DNA from: Candidatus Poribacteria bacterium
GTDB taxonomy: Bacteria > Poribacteria > WGA-4E > WGA-3G
NCBI GenBank assembly: GCA_028820845.1
Contig: JAPPII010000026.1
Location: forward strand, 89,421 to 136,000
Direction: 5' to 3'
DNA length: 46,580 bases
The notes under the pieces are model-generated. The model had not been told where the DNA came from and ran no database searches. It saw nothing but the letters and a program-made list of their open reading frames with translations. Below are positions 1 to 9,251 of the stretch, piece after piece; positions within the stretch are counted from its first letter, which is position 1, and every line of letters begins with the position of its first letter. The translations under genes were made by a program, and so were the position numbers.

Positions 1-252
1 GATACGGGGTTTCACGGCACATAGAGACGCTGTTCTGAGTGTTGCGTTCAGTCCTAATGGGAACCGCCTCGCTACCAGTAGTGCGGATGGGACGGCACGG
101 CTCTGGAATGTCAATACAGGTAAAGAGATACGGGGTTTCACGGCACATAGAGACGCTGTTCTGAGTGTTGCGTTCAGTCCTGATGGGGTTCGCCTTGCTA
201 CCAGCAGTGCGGATGGGACGGCACGGCTCTGGAATGCTAACACGGGTAGACA
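1..252 (+). repeat. Two near-identical 126-bp WD40-coding direct repeats
   Basis: Bases 1-126 and 127-252 are nearly identical and keep the reading frame (42 residues each). They differ mainly at a few codons after the 'FSP' motif and at the 3' end of each unit. The array probably continues to the left of the window. The near identity suggests recent duplication or gene conversion within the propeller. Confidence 0.85.
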
Positions 253-2863
253 CATACGCGTATGGGATAGGGTAAAACTTCCGGCAAAACTTCCCAGTGG
301 CTATTTCGTAGTCGATCATTCGGAAAACGGAGATTTTATTTCTTTTGTCACTGCTTTTAGTGTTGCGTTCAGCCCTGATGGGAATCGACTCGCTATAGGG
401 ACTCTTAATGCTGATGCTCAGATGTGGAATACCAACACGGGTGACTTGATATACATACTGAATACGGGCACTGTGCAGAGCCTTGCTTTTCGTCCTGATG
501 GAAAGCGGAAGCAACTTGCTACAACTTTTGGGTCTGAGGTTCGACTCTGGAATACCAACACAGGTAAACGTATATGGACTTTTGAAGGAGACACGGAAAT
601 TCGTAGTGTCGCCTTCAGTCCTGATGGAAAACAACTTGCCACAGTCAGTATAGATGGGACCGTGCAGCTCTGGAACGTCAACACAGGTAAACGTCTATGG
701 ACTTTTGAAGGAAATACACGAATCCGTAGTGTTGCGTTCAGTCCTGACGGGAATCGGCTCGCTACAGGCAGTATGGATGGAACTGCGTGGCTCTTGAATG
801 CTAACACTGATGCGATTGAGGAGATAAATAATATTTCAATACCTGATAAGATGTTAGCCTCCGTAATACGGAAAAAATTAGGGTTGAAATCTCAGGAACC
901 TATCACGCAACTGGACTTGAGGACACTTACCAGACTAAACGCAAGAGATAGTAATATAACAAATATTTCAGGTATTGAACATGCGGTTTCTTTAAGTGAA
1001 CTTCAACTTGATACCAATCATATTAGCGACATCAGCGGGCTTTCAAGGTTGACGGGTTTACGTGTGCTCAAATTAGATAGCAATCAAATCAGCGACATGA
1101 CCCCTCTTGCTAAGTTGAAAAACTTACAGAGTTTGACTGTTTCGTATCAAAGGAACTCTTTCAGTGATATAACGCCACTGGCAAATCTGAAAGTATTATT
1201 TGAATTACATTTATACGGCAATCATATCAAGGACATCAGTGCGCTTTCAGGGTTAACAAACCTATGGAGTTTGCTTCTTGATGGCAATCAAATCAGGGAC
1301 ATCACACCATTGGCAAATATGAAAGCACTTGTACATTTAGGTCTGAATGATAACCGTATCAGTGACATCACGCCACTGGCAAAATTGACAAATGTAAAGT
1401 ATTTATACCTCCAAAACAATCAGATTCGTGATGTTAGTCCGCTTGCTGAATTAACAAACCTCAAGGAATTAAAACTTTACGGCAATCCGATTAAAGATAC
1501 GGAGCCACTTCTTGCCTTGCTACGTAAGAATCCGGATGTAAACATATATCTCAAAGACGACGGTGAACCTTTGCCTCCTCCGGACGATGTTATGGAACTC
1601 CCCGAACCACCCGAAGTTGTCATACATGTCGATCCCGACCAACTGCCTCCGATGTATTGGTCCTCCTCGTTCCGGACGGTATCTCGTCTTGTCGGCGGCA
1701 AGGTCGAAAGAGATTACATTTTTTCTGGATCCATGCAAAATCTGACAGGTTTCGCGGTCGATTCATCAAACAACAAAATTTACTGGCAAGGGGCATCTTA
1801 CCTCAATGCACAGGAGAGCAAAATCAGACGTGCGAATCTTGATGGGACCAACGCGAAGGAACTCGCGACACTACAAGCTCTGGCGTTCTCGATTTCCGTT
1901 GATCCGCAGCGAAAGAAACTCTATTGGATAAGTTTCAGGCAGAATTCCTTCAACCTTATGCAGTCAAATCTCAACGCCAAACATATCAAGAAGTTAGGAA
2001 GTGTGGATGTGGGAGATAGGTACCTTCAGGGTATTGACGTTGATATTGTAGGGGAAAAGTTGTATATCATGGTTTCAAAGTTAGACGGTAGCTTTATTGT
2101 CAGGACCGACCTTAACTTTAAGAACCCTCAGCGGATCGCAAATAATTTGCGGTTTGCAACGGATCTGGCTATATCAGGAAACAAAATTTACTGGATGGAA
2201 TCAAACGCAAGAGAAGACGAACCCCATAGTGGGATATGGACGATTTTTAACCATCGAATCAAAAGTGCGAATCTCAACGGTTCAAATGTCAAGGTACTGG
2301 TTAGGAATTTTGCTGAAGCACTTACTCTTGATGTTTTTGGCCCTATTCCTGTTGATGATTCTGTGCCCTTTACTGTCGATTCTGCAGGTAAGAAACTTTA
2401 TTGGACAGCCAACGGGGAGGTCTGGCGGGCGAATCTTAACGGCAAGAATCGCCAAAAAGTGGCTTCGGGCATATATGTAACTGGCGGTTTAGGGCAAAGG
2501 TTTTTTACCGTCGGGAGTTCCAATGCCGTGCCAGCAGCACCTACGAATATAGACACTGCAACGCCGCCCGAAGCCACAGCGCTACTCCCAAACTACCCGA
2601 ACCCGTTCAATCCTGAGACGTGGATACCGTATCAGTTAGCAGCACCCGCAGACGTTCGCATCTCGATTTATGCTGCAGATGGGACGTTGGTGCGGAGGTT
2701 GGCATTAGGGCATCAAAGTGTCGGTATCTATGCGTCTCGGAGCCGTGCTGCGTATTGGGATGGTCGGAACGATCTCGCGGAACCCGTGGCAAGCGGTGTC
2801 TATTTCTACACACTCACTGCGGGGGATTATACGGCTACGCGCAAGCTGTTGATACGCAAATAG
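2..2863 (+). CDS. Partial WD40 / leucine-rich-repeat / YWTD-propeller surface protein with FlgD-like C-terminal tail
   Basis: The reading frame is open from base 2 without a start, so the 5' end lies outside the window; 953 residues are visible. In order: WD40 repeats (roughly residues 1-270, recurring 'SVAFSPDGNRLAT...DGTARLWN'), internalin-like leucine-rich repeats of about 22 residues (roughly 300-510, 'LTNLKELKLYGNPIKD'), a Pro/acidic linker, a YWTD-type propeller (roughly 560-850, 'KIYWQG', 'KLYWTANGEVWRANLNG'), and a terminal FlgD-like sandwich starting 'LLPNYPNPFNPETWIPYQL' and ending 'YFYTLTAGDYTATRKLLIRK'. In Bacteroidetes-type proteins such tails mark export and surface attachment; that use here is inferred. 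It probably acts at the cell surface in protein or glycan binding. A lipoprotein gene follows 30 bases downstream on the same strand. Confidence 0.88.
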   Translation: MRGFTAHRDAVLSVAFSPNGNRLATSSADGTARLWNVNTGKEIRGFTAHRDAVLSVAFSPDGVRLATSSADGTARLWNANTGRHIRVWDRVKLPAKLPSGYFVVDHSENGDFISFVTAFSVAFSPDGNRLAIGTLNADAQMWNTNTGDLIYILNTGTVQSLAFRPDGKRKQLATTFGSEVRLWNTNTGKRIWTFEGDTEIRSVAFSPDGKQLATVSIDGTVQLWNVNTGKRLWTFEGNTRIRSVAFSPDGNRLATGSMDGTAWLLNANTDAIEEINNISIPDKMLASVIRKKLGLKSQEPITQLDLRTLTRLNARDSNITNISGIEHAVSLSELQLDTNHISDISGLSRLTGLRVLKLDSNQISDMTPLAKLKNLQSLTVSYQRNSFSDITPLANLKVLFELHLYGNHIKDISALSGLTNLWSLLLDGNQIRDITPLANMKALVHLGLNDNRISDITPLAKLTNVKYLYLQNNQIRDVSPLAELTNLKELKLYGNPIKDTEPLLALLRKNPDVNIYLKDDGEPLPPPDDVMELPEPPEVVIHVDPDQLPPMYWSSSFRTVSRLVGGKVERDYIFSGSMQNLTGFAVDSSNNKIYWQGASYLNAQESKIRRANLDGTNAKELATLQALAFSISVDPQRKKLYWISFRQNSFNLMQSNLNAKHIKKLGSVDVGDRYLQGIDVDIVGEKLYIMVSKLDGSFIVRTDLNFKNPQRIANNLRFATDLAISGNKIYWMESNAREDEPHSGIWTIFNHRIKSANLNGSNVKVLVRNFAEALTLDVFGPIPVDDSVPFTVDSAGKKLYWTANGEVWRANLNGKNRQKVASGIYVTGGLGQRFFTVGSSNAVPAAPTNIDTATPPEATALLPNYPNPFNPETWIPYQLAAPADVRISIYAADGTLVRRLALGHQSVGIYASRSRAAYWDGRNDLAEPVASGVYFYTLTAGDYTATRKLLIRK

Positions 2864-2893
2864 CACTGTTTGACCGCAAAAAGGAGAGGATTT

Positions 2894-3724
2894 ATGTTTT
2901 TGGGCTTTCACCAGAGATATACCGTCGCATGCGTCCTGCTTTTGGGTGCTTGCTTTCTGTCTTGCAATCGGATCACACCGCTTTCGCCCGTTTCAGGCGA
3001 TGTCCAACTTTTACCGCTTTCGCCGAAACTCAGCGAATCCTTGCTCGGAACCTGGCAGATTGTCGAGATTGATGGTGCGGATGTGTCTGAGAGTTTATCG
3101 AAAGTTCAGACGATCACCGAAAGGCATGTGGTGGAGACCGCCTCTTTGACACCCGAGGGGCAATGGTCTTTAGAGTTTTTTAGAGGCATTGAAGGGGCTA
3201 AAGTTGAAACCGTTGAATGCGTTGAAAAGGTTTTGACGCTGACACCCGAGGGGGAATGGTCTTTATCGCTTAGCTACAACATCCGCCTCAACATATCGGC
3301 GTTCGGTGCCGCCGAGGATTTCGCGGATGTCGGGGTCATCCTTTCGGTCGATGGCAGCTACCTCGCAGGGCTTGACAGTATCTCCAACGAAATGCTTTTC
3401 ATCTTTGAAACAAAAGCACACGCGACGGAATTTATACATGAGAGTGTCATAGATCCGGGGTGTCCGGAAGGGATGGTATGTCCTGCTGTCTCCTATCCAC
3501 CCTTCTTTACCGTAGCCCTTGACTGGAGCTTCTTTGACGCAGCACGAAAGCCGTTATCACACCTGTTTTCATCGCCGCTTTTTGCCGCCGATCACCAGAC
3601 CCCGGTGATGTATACATGGAATATAGCCATTCTTGAACCGGTTCAAGCGAATTATTCGCTTTGGCTTTCTTCTCCGGAGAAAATAGAGGACATCACGTTG
3701 ACACGGGTCGATGAGTTTAGGTAA
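2894..3724 (+). CDS. Putative lipoprotein of unknown function
   Basis: A 276-residue product is predicted from the ATG at 2894, chosen because AAGGAGA lies at 2881-2887 with normal spacing; an upstream in-frame TTG at 2870 lacks such a site. The N-terminus is a lipoprotein signal peptide: basic start, hydrophobic core 'VACVLLLGACFLSC', and a lipobox Cys followed by Asn. After the Cys the protein is soluble, with a repeated pair 'SLTPEGQWSLEF' and 'TLTPEGEWSLSL' that looks like a small internal beta duplication. No family was recognised. It sits just downstream of the surface propeller gene and may be co-transcribed with it. Confidence 0.72.
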   Translation: MFLGFHQRYTVACVLLLGACFLSCNRITPLSPVSGDVQLLPLSPKLSESLLGTWQIVEIDGADVSESLSKVQTITERHVVETASLTPEGQWSLEFFRGIEGAKVETVECVEKVLTLTPEGEWSLSLSYNIRLNISAFGAAEDFADVGVILSVDGSYLAGLDSISNEMLFIFETKAHATEFIHESVIDPGCPEGMVCPAVSYPPFFTVALDWSFFDAARKPLSHLFSSPLFAADHQTPVMYTWNIAILEPVQANYSLWLSSPEKIEDITLTRVDEFR

Positions 3725-3812
3725 TTGAAACGCTGCCAAACGCAACCGATTTTGAGGGAGATTGAAACGCTTTAATGCGGTGGTGCTGCTTCTCATCGCA
3801 CCCGTTAACGAA

Positions 3813-3983
3813 GCAGTCGTCCGAACCTTGGGGTTGGGACATCAACCTCTATCAGAACAGAGCGCGTGCTGCTTATTGGGATGGGAGGAATGAACTCGGT
3901 GAACCTGTCGCAAGTGGGTGTATTTCTATACATTGACAGCAGGCGATTTCACTGCAACACGAAAGATGCTAATAGCGAAATAG
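3813..3983 (+). pseudogene. Frameshifted remnant of a FlgD-like C-terminal tail
   Basis: Three consecutive stretches in shifting frames encode pieces of the same tail found at the end of the first gene: 'VVRTLGLGHQ', then 'RARAAYWDGRNELGEPVASG', then 'VYFYTLTAGDFTATRKMLIA' before TAG at 3981-3983. Frame changes fall near 3848 and near 3917; the second is explained by loss of one G in a G run. The rest of the gene is absent. This is a decayed copy of a protein with the same export tail as its neighbour. Confidence 0.75.
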
Positions 3984-4016
3984 ATAGTGATAAGTTATAA
4001 GTGGTAGGTTGTATTT

Positions 4017-4295
4017 TTGAACAATATCAAATTTTTTGACGCGCAAAGGGATGCGCCTCTACGACATCCACCCACTAAAGTAGGGGGATTTGTAGCGGAG
4101 GATACGGTAAACTGGCAAACCCTTTTATATAGAATTGTGGCAACTCTGTTTGCGATTATAATTTTTGTCTGGTTCGGTTGTGGCGAAACGATAGAAATAG
4201 AGAGAGCGAGTTTTTCAGGGCGTGTTGTTGATGAATCTGGAAATCCGGTCGCTGGACTCGGACTCGGCATTATCCCCTGCGATGTTGTTGATTAG
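4017..4295 (+). pseudogene. Truncated carboxypeptidase-regulatory-like lipoprotein remnant
   Basis: The frame encodes a hydrophobic signal segment ending in a lipobox-like 'FVWFGCGETIEI', followed by 'FSGRVVDESGNPVAGLGLGI', which matches the start of a carboxypeptidase regulatory-like (CarboxypepD_reg) fold. It stops abruptly, so the domain is only begun. The first 30 or so residues look like intergenic sequence read in frame, and the only starts are a weak TTG at 4017 and internal alternative codons. The likeliest reading is a lipoprotein gene truncated at its 3' end and joined at its 5' end to unrelated sequence. It could also be a short expressed peptide. Confidence 0.4.
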
Positions 4296-4362
4296 GTAGA
4301 CTCGAACAACATATAGGTCCTTCTGCTGGATTTATGCTTTTCGCATTCCTTCCAATTCAGAT

Positions 4363-4391
4363 TTGAAAAAAATACGCACCTGTGATAATAT
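4363..4391 (+). promoter_or_regulatory. Sigma-70-type promoter for the phosphohexomutase gene
   Basis: TTGAAA (4363-4368), a 17-bp spacer and TAATAT (4386-4391), preceded by an extended -10 TG, lie 36 bp upstream of the ATG at 4428. A TAGGAG ribosome-binding site follows at 4415-4420. Confidence 0.6.
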
Positions 4392-4427
4392 ACCTATCAA
4401 ATCCCTATCTCCGTTAGGAGAACGTTG

Positions 4428-6614
4428 ATGATTATCACAGTTGACGAAAGTTTCCATCATAAGAGAAACCAGACCGAGCAGCAACTCTTTACAGTCGTTG
4501 AGCAGAATACACCCGATACTATCAAAACACCCCTTTTTCCGCAAGATGAACCAAATGCATTTACATTCCAGCTTGATAAAGGCGTTATCGAACGTTTGAA
4601 CCTCTGGGAGTGGTTCCGCAATTACGCCAAGGAGGCACAAGTCTCGACCGCTGGCATCCGGGGTCCACAAAATATCTTATACCCTTGGGATACCCGCTTT
4701 CCCATTAATCAGATCGGAATTATCTTAGCGACACTCGGAAAGAGTCTCGTTGCCAACGAAACTGCAGACGGAAGGCTTGTTGAGAAAATCGCGGGATGTG
4801 AGGTGCGCTACAACTCGCAGAAATACGTTGAGTTCATCGCCCGTATCCAAGCCGCACAAGGCATTCGGACTTACGTACCGAAAGCGTTTGGTACACTGCC
4901 TATCTGGATGACATCCTTTTTGATTTTCATGCTGGATCTCGATGGTGGCGAGCATGTTACGTCAAGCCACTCCGTCAGCACCAAAAACGCGACGAAAGAC
5001 CTCAACAATCAGGGAAGTCAATATCTACCTGAAGAATCTATGCGGTTCGTTAACAAGATTGAAGAAATTCTCGAAACCGCTGAAACGGAAGGTTATCCAA
5101 TTCAATTCAGCATGATTAACGACGAGCACATCGACTTTGAACGGTTAGATGAGCTCCACGACGGCGTGCAGCTTTATGTCGGCTATCTCAAAAATGGCGT
5201 GGCTACGGATGCCAACCTTAGCCTCATCCGCGAAGTTAAACCGCCGATTGTTGTCGATTGTGTTGGTGGATGTATGTATCGTCCGATGCGTGCTATCTTT
5301 GAACGGTTAGGCATCGCGGATTCTGTTAACTGGCTACATGTTGAAGCAGACCCGCTTTATCACAACATCGGGAAACTCAATCGGAATCCGAAGACCGGCG
5401 AGGCTGAATTTTATGACCTCGGCTGCGATTTTAGTGTTCTGGATGTCGTCAAGTCCACAGATTATGCAACGAAACTCAAGGCACAACCGGTCGGTACCAT
5501 TATTGAAGCGACCGATCCCGATGGGGATCGACTCGTCGTCTGTGAAATAGAAGAAGCATCGCGGGCAGAAACCCTGGAACGCCTCGGTGTGGATTTCCTT
5601 GGTCTTGGTGATAACCGGCTTCTAACGATTTACACGCCGAATCAGGCGTTTCTCATGTTGATGGACTTCTATGCGAAGCAACTCAGAACTTCTGGACTGT
5701 GGGAGAACCATCCGCGGTTCATGATTAAGACGACACCTTCCGCGCTCGCTTGGGACCAGTGGGGTGACACAAACGATGTTAAGGTCATTAACGTTCCCGT
5801 CGGTTTCAAGGAGATTGCCGCGATTATGAAAAAAATTGAACGGCAGATTGCTGATGCCGCAGACGCACCGGTTGTTATCCAAGATGTCTACGGCGAAACG
5901 ATTTCACTCGGTGTGCAGCCGAGGCTCATTTTTGCGGGTGAAGAGAGCGGCGGAATGATTACCGGTCCTGAGGAACTCATTCGGAGTCAAGGCGGACGCA
6001 CTGCGATTGCGATGCGTGAGAAGTCGGCAGGCGAATCTATGGTGTTAGTCACGGCACTCGCTGCGCATTGTAAACAGGCGGATATATCTCTGTCTGATTA
6101 CCTTGCCGCTGTTTTTGCCGAAAGCCACATCACCGCAACGTGCGATGTGAGAGAGGATATTACCTATTACAATGAGTCTGAGCCGAACCCAGAAAAACTT
6201 CGTGCAGCGAAGTTGGAAGGTGAAGCAAAACGTGATAAAAATGACCTATTCTTCCTCGGCATCGCTATTGCCCTCCGCGATGGGAAAATAGATATGGATC
6301 AGGCACGCGCAATCCTTTCAGACGCGCTTCCGGGTCTTGATTTTGATGACCTTGAGGATGTCCGATTTGTTGGTGATGGAAGTTATCTCAAATTTCGTGA
6401 TAAGTTTGTTGAAGTTCGGAAATCTGGGACAGACGCGAAAACAAAAGCCTACGCCTCTGGTAGGGATAAAGAAGAATGTCGGAGATTCGCCAAAATTTTT
6501 GGTGAAGCGAGCGGTGAATTAACCGAACTTTATACCGAACAAATAGGTCAAAATTACTTAAGGGATGTTGAAAATAGAGCACGGCAGATTTATGACGCAT
6601 TTCAGTCGAGCTAA
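4428..6614 (+). CDS. Phosphoglucomutase/phosphomannomutase-family protein with an unusual active-site loop
   Basis: The product is 728 residues, longer than most bacterial alpha-D-phosphohexomutases. The ATG at 4428 is preferred over the TTG directly before it because TAGGAG at 4415-4420 fits better. Family landmarks are clear: 'STAGIRG' (residues 73-79), the metal-binding loop 'DPDGDR' (363-368), the sugar-binding loop 'GEESGGM' (504-510) and a phosphate-binding 'RKSGTDAK' near the C-terminus. The phosphoserine loop, usually TASHNP, reads 'VTSSHSVSTKNATK' around residue 180, so the Ser and His are kept but the following Asn-Pro is not. It is likely cytosolic and moves phosphate between C1 and C6 of a hexose; the exact sugar cannot be told. 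It may equally have lost or changed activity. Confidence 0.8.
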   Translation: MIITVDESFHHKRNQTEQQLFTVVEQNTPDTIKTPLFPQDEPNAFTFQLDKGVIERLNLWEWFRNYAKEAQVSTAGIRGPQNILYPWDTRFPINQIGIILATLGKSLVANETADGRLVEKIAGCEVRYNSQKYVEFIARIQAAQGIRTYVPKAFGTLPIWMTSFLIFMLDLDGGEHVTSSHSVSTKNATKDLNNQGSQYLPEESMRFVNKIEEILETAETEGYPIQFSMINDEHIDFERLDELHDGVQLYVGYLKNGVATDANLSLIREVKPPIVVDCVGGCMYRPMRAIFERLGIADSVNWLHVEADPLYHNIGKLNRNPKTGEAEFYDLGCDFSVLDVVKSTDYATKLKAQPVGTIIEATDPDGDRLVVCEIEEASRAETLERLGVDFLGLGDNRLLTIYTPNQAFLMLMDFYAKQLRTSGLWENHPRFMIKTTPSALAWDQWGDTNDVKVINVPVGFKEIAAIMKKIERQIADAADAPVVIQDVYGETISLGVQPRLIFAGEESGGMITGPEELIRSQGGRTAIAMREKSAGESMVLVTALAAHCKQADISLSDYLAAVFAESHITATCDVREDITYYNESEPNPEKLRAAKLEGEAKRDKNDLFFLGIAIALRDGKIDMDQARAILSDALPGLDFDDLEDVRFVGDGSYLKFRDKFVEVRKSGTDAKTKAYASGRDKEECRRFAKIFGEASGELTELYTEQIGQNYLRDVENRARQIYDAFQSS

Positions 6615-6727
6615 TAGCAGTCGGCTGTCAGAAGTCAGCGGTCAGCGAGGGGATGTAACTTCGCCGAAAACCTCTTTGCTGAAGGTTGAGAGCCGATGTC
6701 TCATGGCTAATAAAAAGGAGAATTATC
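6612..6727 (+). repeat. Dispersed intergenic repeat with CAG/TCAG-rich segment
   Basis: The spacer carries 'CAGTCGGCTGTCAGAAGTCA' and a 19-base core at 6665-6683 (CGAAAACCTCTTTGCTGAA). The core recurs with one mismatch in reverse orientation at 21432-21450, in another repeat-rich spacer upstream of thiE. Confidence 0.55.
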
Positions 6728-7834
6728 ATGATCAGAACGATTACCGCCTTGTTTGGAGTGTTTATCGGAGTCGCGTTCCTTTTTTCTTTCGCGATGGTTG
6801 CCGAGGCAGAGTGGACTGTCCTCCGCGAAGATGATATCCTCCGCGGCGACGGCATTGAAGGCATGCTACACGATGTCTATTTCAGGGATAACCAGAACGG
6901 TTTGGTCGTTGGAGATAACGGTTTAATATTGGTAACAACCGATGGTGGCACGACTTGGGGGAGAATGGAAGTTGATATGCGACCTCCGGGTGCCGGACAA
7001 AGACCGGGTGGTGGTCCTCCCGGTGGCGGTGGTCCACCAGCGGGTATGTTCGGCGGGGGCGGGGCTTCACCGCTCTATCATATCTATTTTATAGATGAAA
7101 ACGCCGGATATATAATCGGTGGTCGAGGCACTATCTTAAAAACCGAAGACGGTGGCAAAACTTGGGCACGTAAAATGGCAAGGAGTAATAACCCTAACGC
7201 TGGACGTGGTGGAAGACGAGGCGGCGGCATTCGCGCGAATTTAATGGGCATCCAGATGATTAGTGAGATGACCGGTTTCATCGCTGGATCGGAGAATACT
7301 ATCCTCAAAACAACCGATGGCGGCGAAACGTGGATGGGCAGCTCGGAACGCGCACGCGTCGGCGAAACCCGGAATAACCTTGAAGGTCTTTGGTTCGTTT
7401 CCCCTACAATGGGTTGGGTGATTGGTTCATTCGGTACACTTATGCATACTACTAATGGTGGTGAAACGTGGGAGAAGCGGGATCCCGGGTTTGATAATAA
7501 TCTTTTCGGTATTCACTTCCTTGATGAAAACACGGGTTGGATTTGTGGACAGGAGGGTTTAATCCTACATACCACGGATGGCGGCGCGACCTGGAACCAG
7601 CAAAAGACCGAATCTTATGACGATCTCCACGATATTATCTTTGTCGATGCGATGGTCGGTTGGGCGGTCGGTGGTTTCAATTCTGTTCTCCACACCACGG
7701 ATGGCGGTCAGACATGGACGGTATCGAATATACCCGGAGCCGCAAACCTCAAGGGTGTTCATGCAACTGATCAAAACAACTGTTGGACGATTAACGATTG
7801 GGGTGTCATTGCAGGATATAAAGTGCAAGAATAG
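6728..7834 (+). CDS. Secreted Ycf48/BNR-like beta-propeller protein
   Basis: The ATG at 6728 is preferred (AAGGAG just upstream), giving 368 residues; a start at 6686 would put 14 extra residues before the signal peptide. A Sec signal peptide ends at about 'AMVAEA'. The body consists of repeats like 'ILHTTDGGATWNQQ' and 'LMHTTNGGETWEKR' with conserved Asp-box motifs, as in Ycf48/HCF136 and other sialidase-like propellers. Two Gly/Pro- or Gly/Arg-rich loops interrupt the repeats, around residues 83-116 and 155-172. Such proteins act as periplasmic or surface scaffolds; no enzymatic residues are evident. It lies downstream of the phosphohexomutase with a repeat-bearing spacer. Confidence 0.82.
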   Translation: MIRTITALFGVFIGVAFLFSFAMVAEAEWTVLREDDILRGDGIEGMLHDVYFRDNQNGLVVGDNGLILVTTDGGTTWGRMEVDMRPPGAGQRPGGGPPGGGGPPAGMFGGGGASPLYHIYFIDENAGYIIGGRGTILKTEDGGKTWARKMARSNNPNAGRGGRRGGGIRANLMGIQMISEMTGFIAGSENTILKTTDGGETWMGSSERARVGETRNNLEGLWFVSPTMGWVIGSFGTLMHTTNGGETWEKRDPGFDNNLFGIHFLDENTGWICGQEGLILHTTDGGATWNQQKTESYDDLHDIIFVDAMVGWAVGGFNSVLHTTDGGQTWTVSNIPGAANLKGVHATDQNNCWTINDWGVIAGYKVQE

Positions 7835-7864
7835 CAGGATAGATGGAAGGGTGGAAGAGAAAAC

Positions 7865-7896
7865 GGAAGTATAGGAGCCCCTTTTCCTATACTTCC
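7865..7896 (+). terminator. Perfect 11-bp hairpin downstream of the propeller gene
   Basis: GGAAGTATAGG (7865-7875) pairs exactly with CCTATACTTCC (7886-7896) across a 10-nt loop, 30 bp after the stop codon. No long T run follows, so it is either a weak terminator or an RNA-stabilising hairpin. Confidence 0.45.
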
Positions 7897-7916
7897 AATC
7901 TTCCAGTCTTCCAATC
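7893..7916 (+). repeat. Three tandem 8-bp repeats
   Basis: TTCCAATC, TTCCAGTC and TTCCAATC follow one another directly. The first unit overlaps the right arm of the preceding hairpin. Confidence 0.7.
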
Positions 7917-7978
7917 CCGCAAGCAAACGGTAAGATTTGTGTCCACCCGAATTAAAAGATCGTAGAGAAAGGAAAACA

Positions 7979-9190
7979 ATGTCAGAACTGAAGAGCCATA
8001 AGGTTACCATGCTCGGTACGGGACTCATCGGAATGTTTTATACGATGACGCTCCATAACCAACGCGGTGCAGACCGCGTCCACAGCGTCTACTCGCGGCG
8101 CGAGGAACGCGCAACCGCATTTGCTGAAGAGTGGAACATCCCTCATGCCACCACTGATTTAGCGGAAGCTATAAACCACCCCGAAACGGATACCATCGTC
8201 ATCGGGTTACCCAATAACTTACACCTGAAAGCAGTCGAACTCGCTGCAGCTGCTGGCAAAGCCATTCTCTGCACGAAACCGCTTGGACGCACTGCTGAAG
8301 AGGCGAAAGCGATGTTGGACATCGTTGAAAACGCAGGTGTGTTTGGTGGGTATCTTGAAGATCTCGTCTATCCGCCAAAAACCCTCAAGGCGTTGGAATC
8401 CGTACAAAACGGCGCACTCGGTAAGATTTTGTGGGTACGTTCCCGCGAGACACACCCCGGTCCCCATAGCGACTGGTTCTGGGATCTCGAACAGGCAGGC
8501 GGTGGTGCTATCGTTGATATGGGGTGCCACTGTATAGAAATTATCCGAAACTTTGTTGGAAAAAACAACAAACCGCTTGAGGTGATGTGCTGGGCGGACA
8601 CACTCGTTCATCCCATTGATGCAGAGGATCACGGCATCGCACTCATCCGATTTGAGAGCGGTGCAATGGGACAGTTCGAGGTCGGGTGGGCATTCCGCGG
8701 CGGTATGGATTTACGCGATGAGGTCTCAGGTAGTGAGGGAACTATATGGCTCAACCACTGGCTCCGCACAGGCTTTGAGATGTTCACGGCTGTCGGACAA
8801 GGTGGTTATGTTGCTGAGAAGGCAGAAAGCGATACGGGTTGGCTCTTTCCCGTCGGTGATGAGGTTGCCGAGCTCGGCTATCGGGATATGTTCCTTGATA
8901 TGTTCAACGCAATCGACGAAGGACGGGAGCCTATGGAAACCTTCTACGACGGTTATGTGGTCAACGCCATTATTGATGCGTGCTATAAGTCCGCAAAATC
9001 CAAACAGTGGGAATCGGTTGAAATTCAGGAGTGGCGAGGCGAATTGCAAGCTGTAGATGCTCAAGCAAGCAAGTCGGATGCGGATGAACGCTATGCACAC
9101 CTCAAAGATGAGCGAATGCCCGACGGCAGAATGAAGCGGATCTTTAGAGATCGGGAAACTGGAGAAATTATTGAACGGGTAGAAGATTAA
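7979..9190 (+). CDS. Gfo/Idh/MocA-family NAD(P)-dependent oxidoreductase
   Basis: The product is 403 residues. The ATG at 7979 is preceded by AAAGGAAA. The N-terminal Rossmann fold shows 'MLGTGLIG' (residues 11-18), and the usual E-K-P motif appears as 'CTKPLG' with Lys100 in the catalytic position. The substrate domain contains '[15 protein letters not shown]', with the conserved Asp and His-containing helix. These enzymes oxidise or reduce sugars, inositols and related polyols in the cytosol. A C-terminal extension with charged residues ends '[14 protein letters not shown]'. It is followed directly by a strong hairpin terminator. The substrate is unknown; the family is certain. Confidence 0.9.
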   Translation: MSELKSHKVTMLGTGLIGMFYTMTLHNQRGADRVHSVYSRREERATAFAEEWNIPHATTDLAEAINHPETDTIVIGLPNNLHLKAVELAAAAGKAILCTKPLGRTAEEAKAMLDIVENAGVFGGYLEDLVYPPKTLKALESVQNGALGKILWVRSRETHPGPHSDWFWDLEQAGGGAIVDMGCHCIEIIRNFVGKNNKPLEVMCWADTLVHPIDAEDHGIALIRFESGAMGQFEVGWAFRGGMDLRDEVSGSEGTIWLNHWLRTGFEMFTAVGQGGYVAEKAESDTGWLFPVGDEVAELGYRDMFLDMFNAIDEGREPMETFYDGYVVNAIIDACYKSAKSKQWESVEIQEWRGELQAVDAQASKSDADERYAHLKDERMPDGRMKRIFRDRETGEIIERVED

Positions 9191-9199
9191 AAAAATGGA

Positions 9200-9225
9200 G
9201 GCGATTGCTAACAGCAGCAATCGCC
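9200..9225. terminator. Bidirectional intrinsic terminator
   Basis: GGCGATTGCT pairs perfectly with AGCAATCGCC (9216-9225) over a six-base loop. TTTATT follows on the plus strand and an A7 tract precedes it at 9189-9195, giving a T run on the minus strand after CCA. It separates the convergent oxidoreductase and sigma-factor genes. Confidence 0.75.
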
Positions 9226-9251
9226 TTTATTCAGCGTTCATAGTGTTTCCT

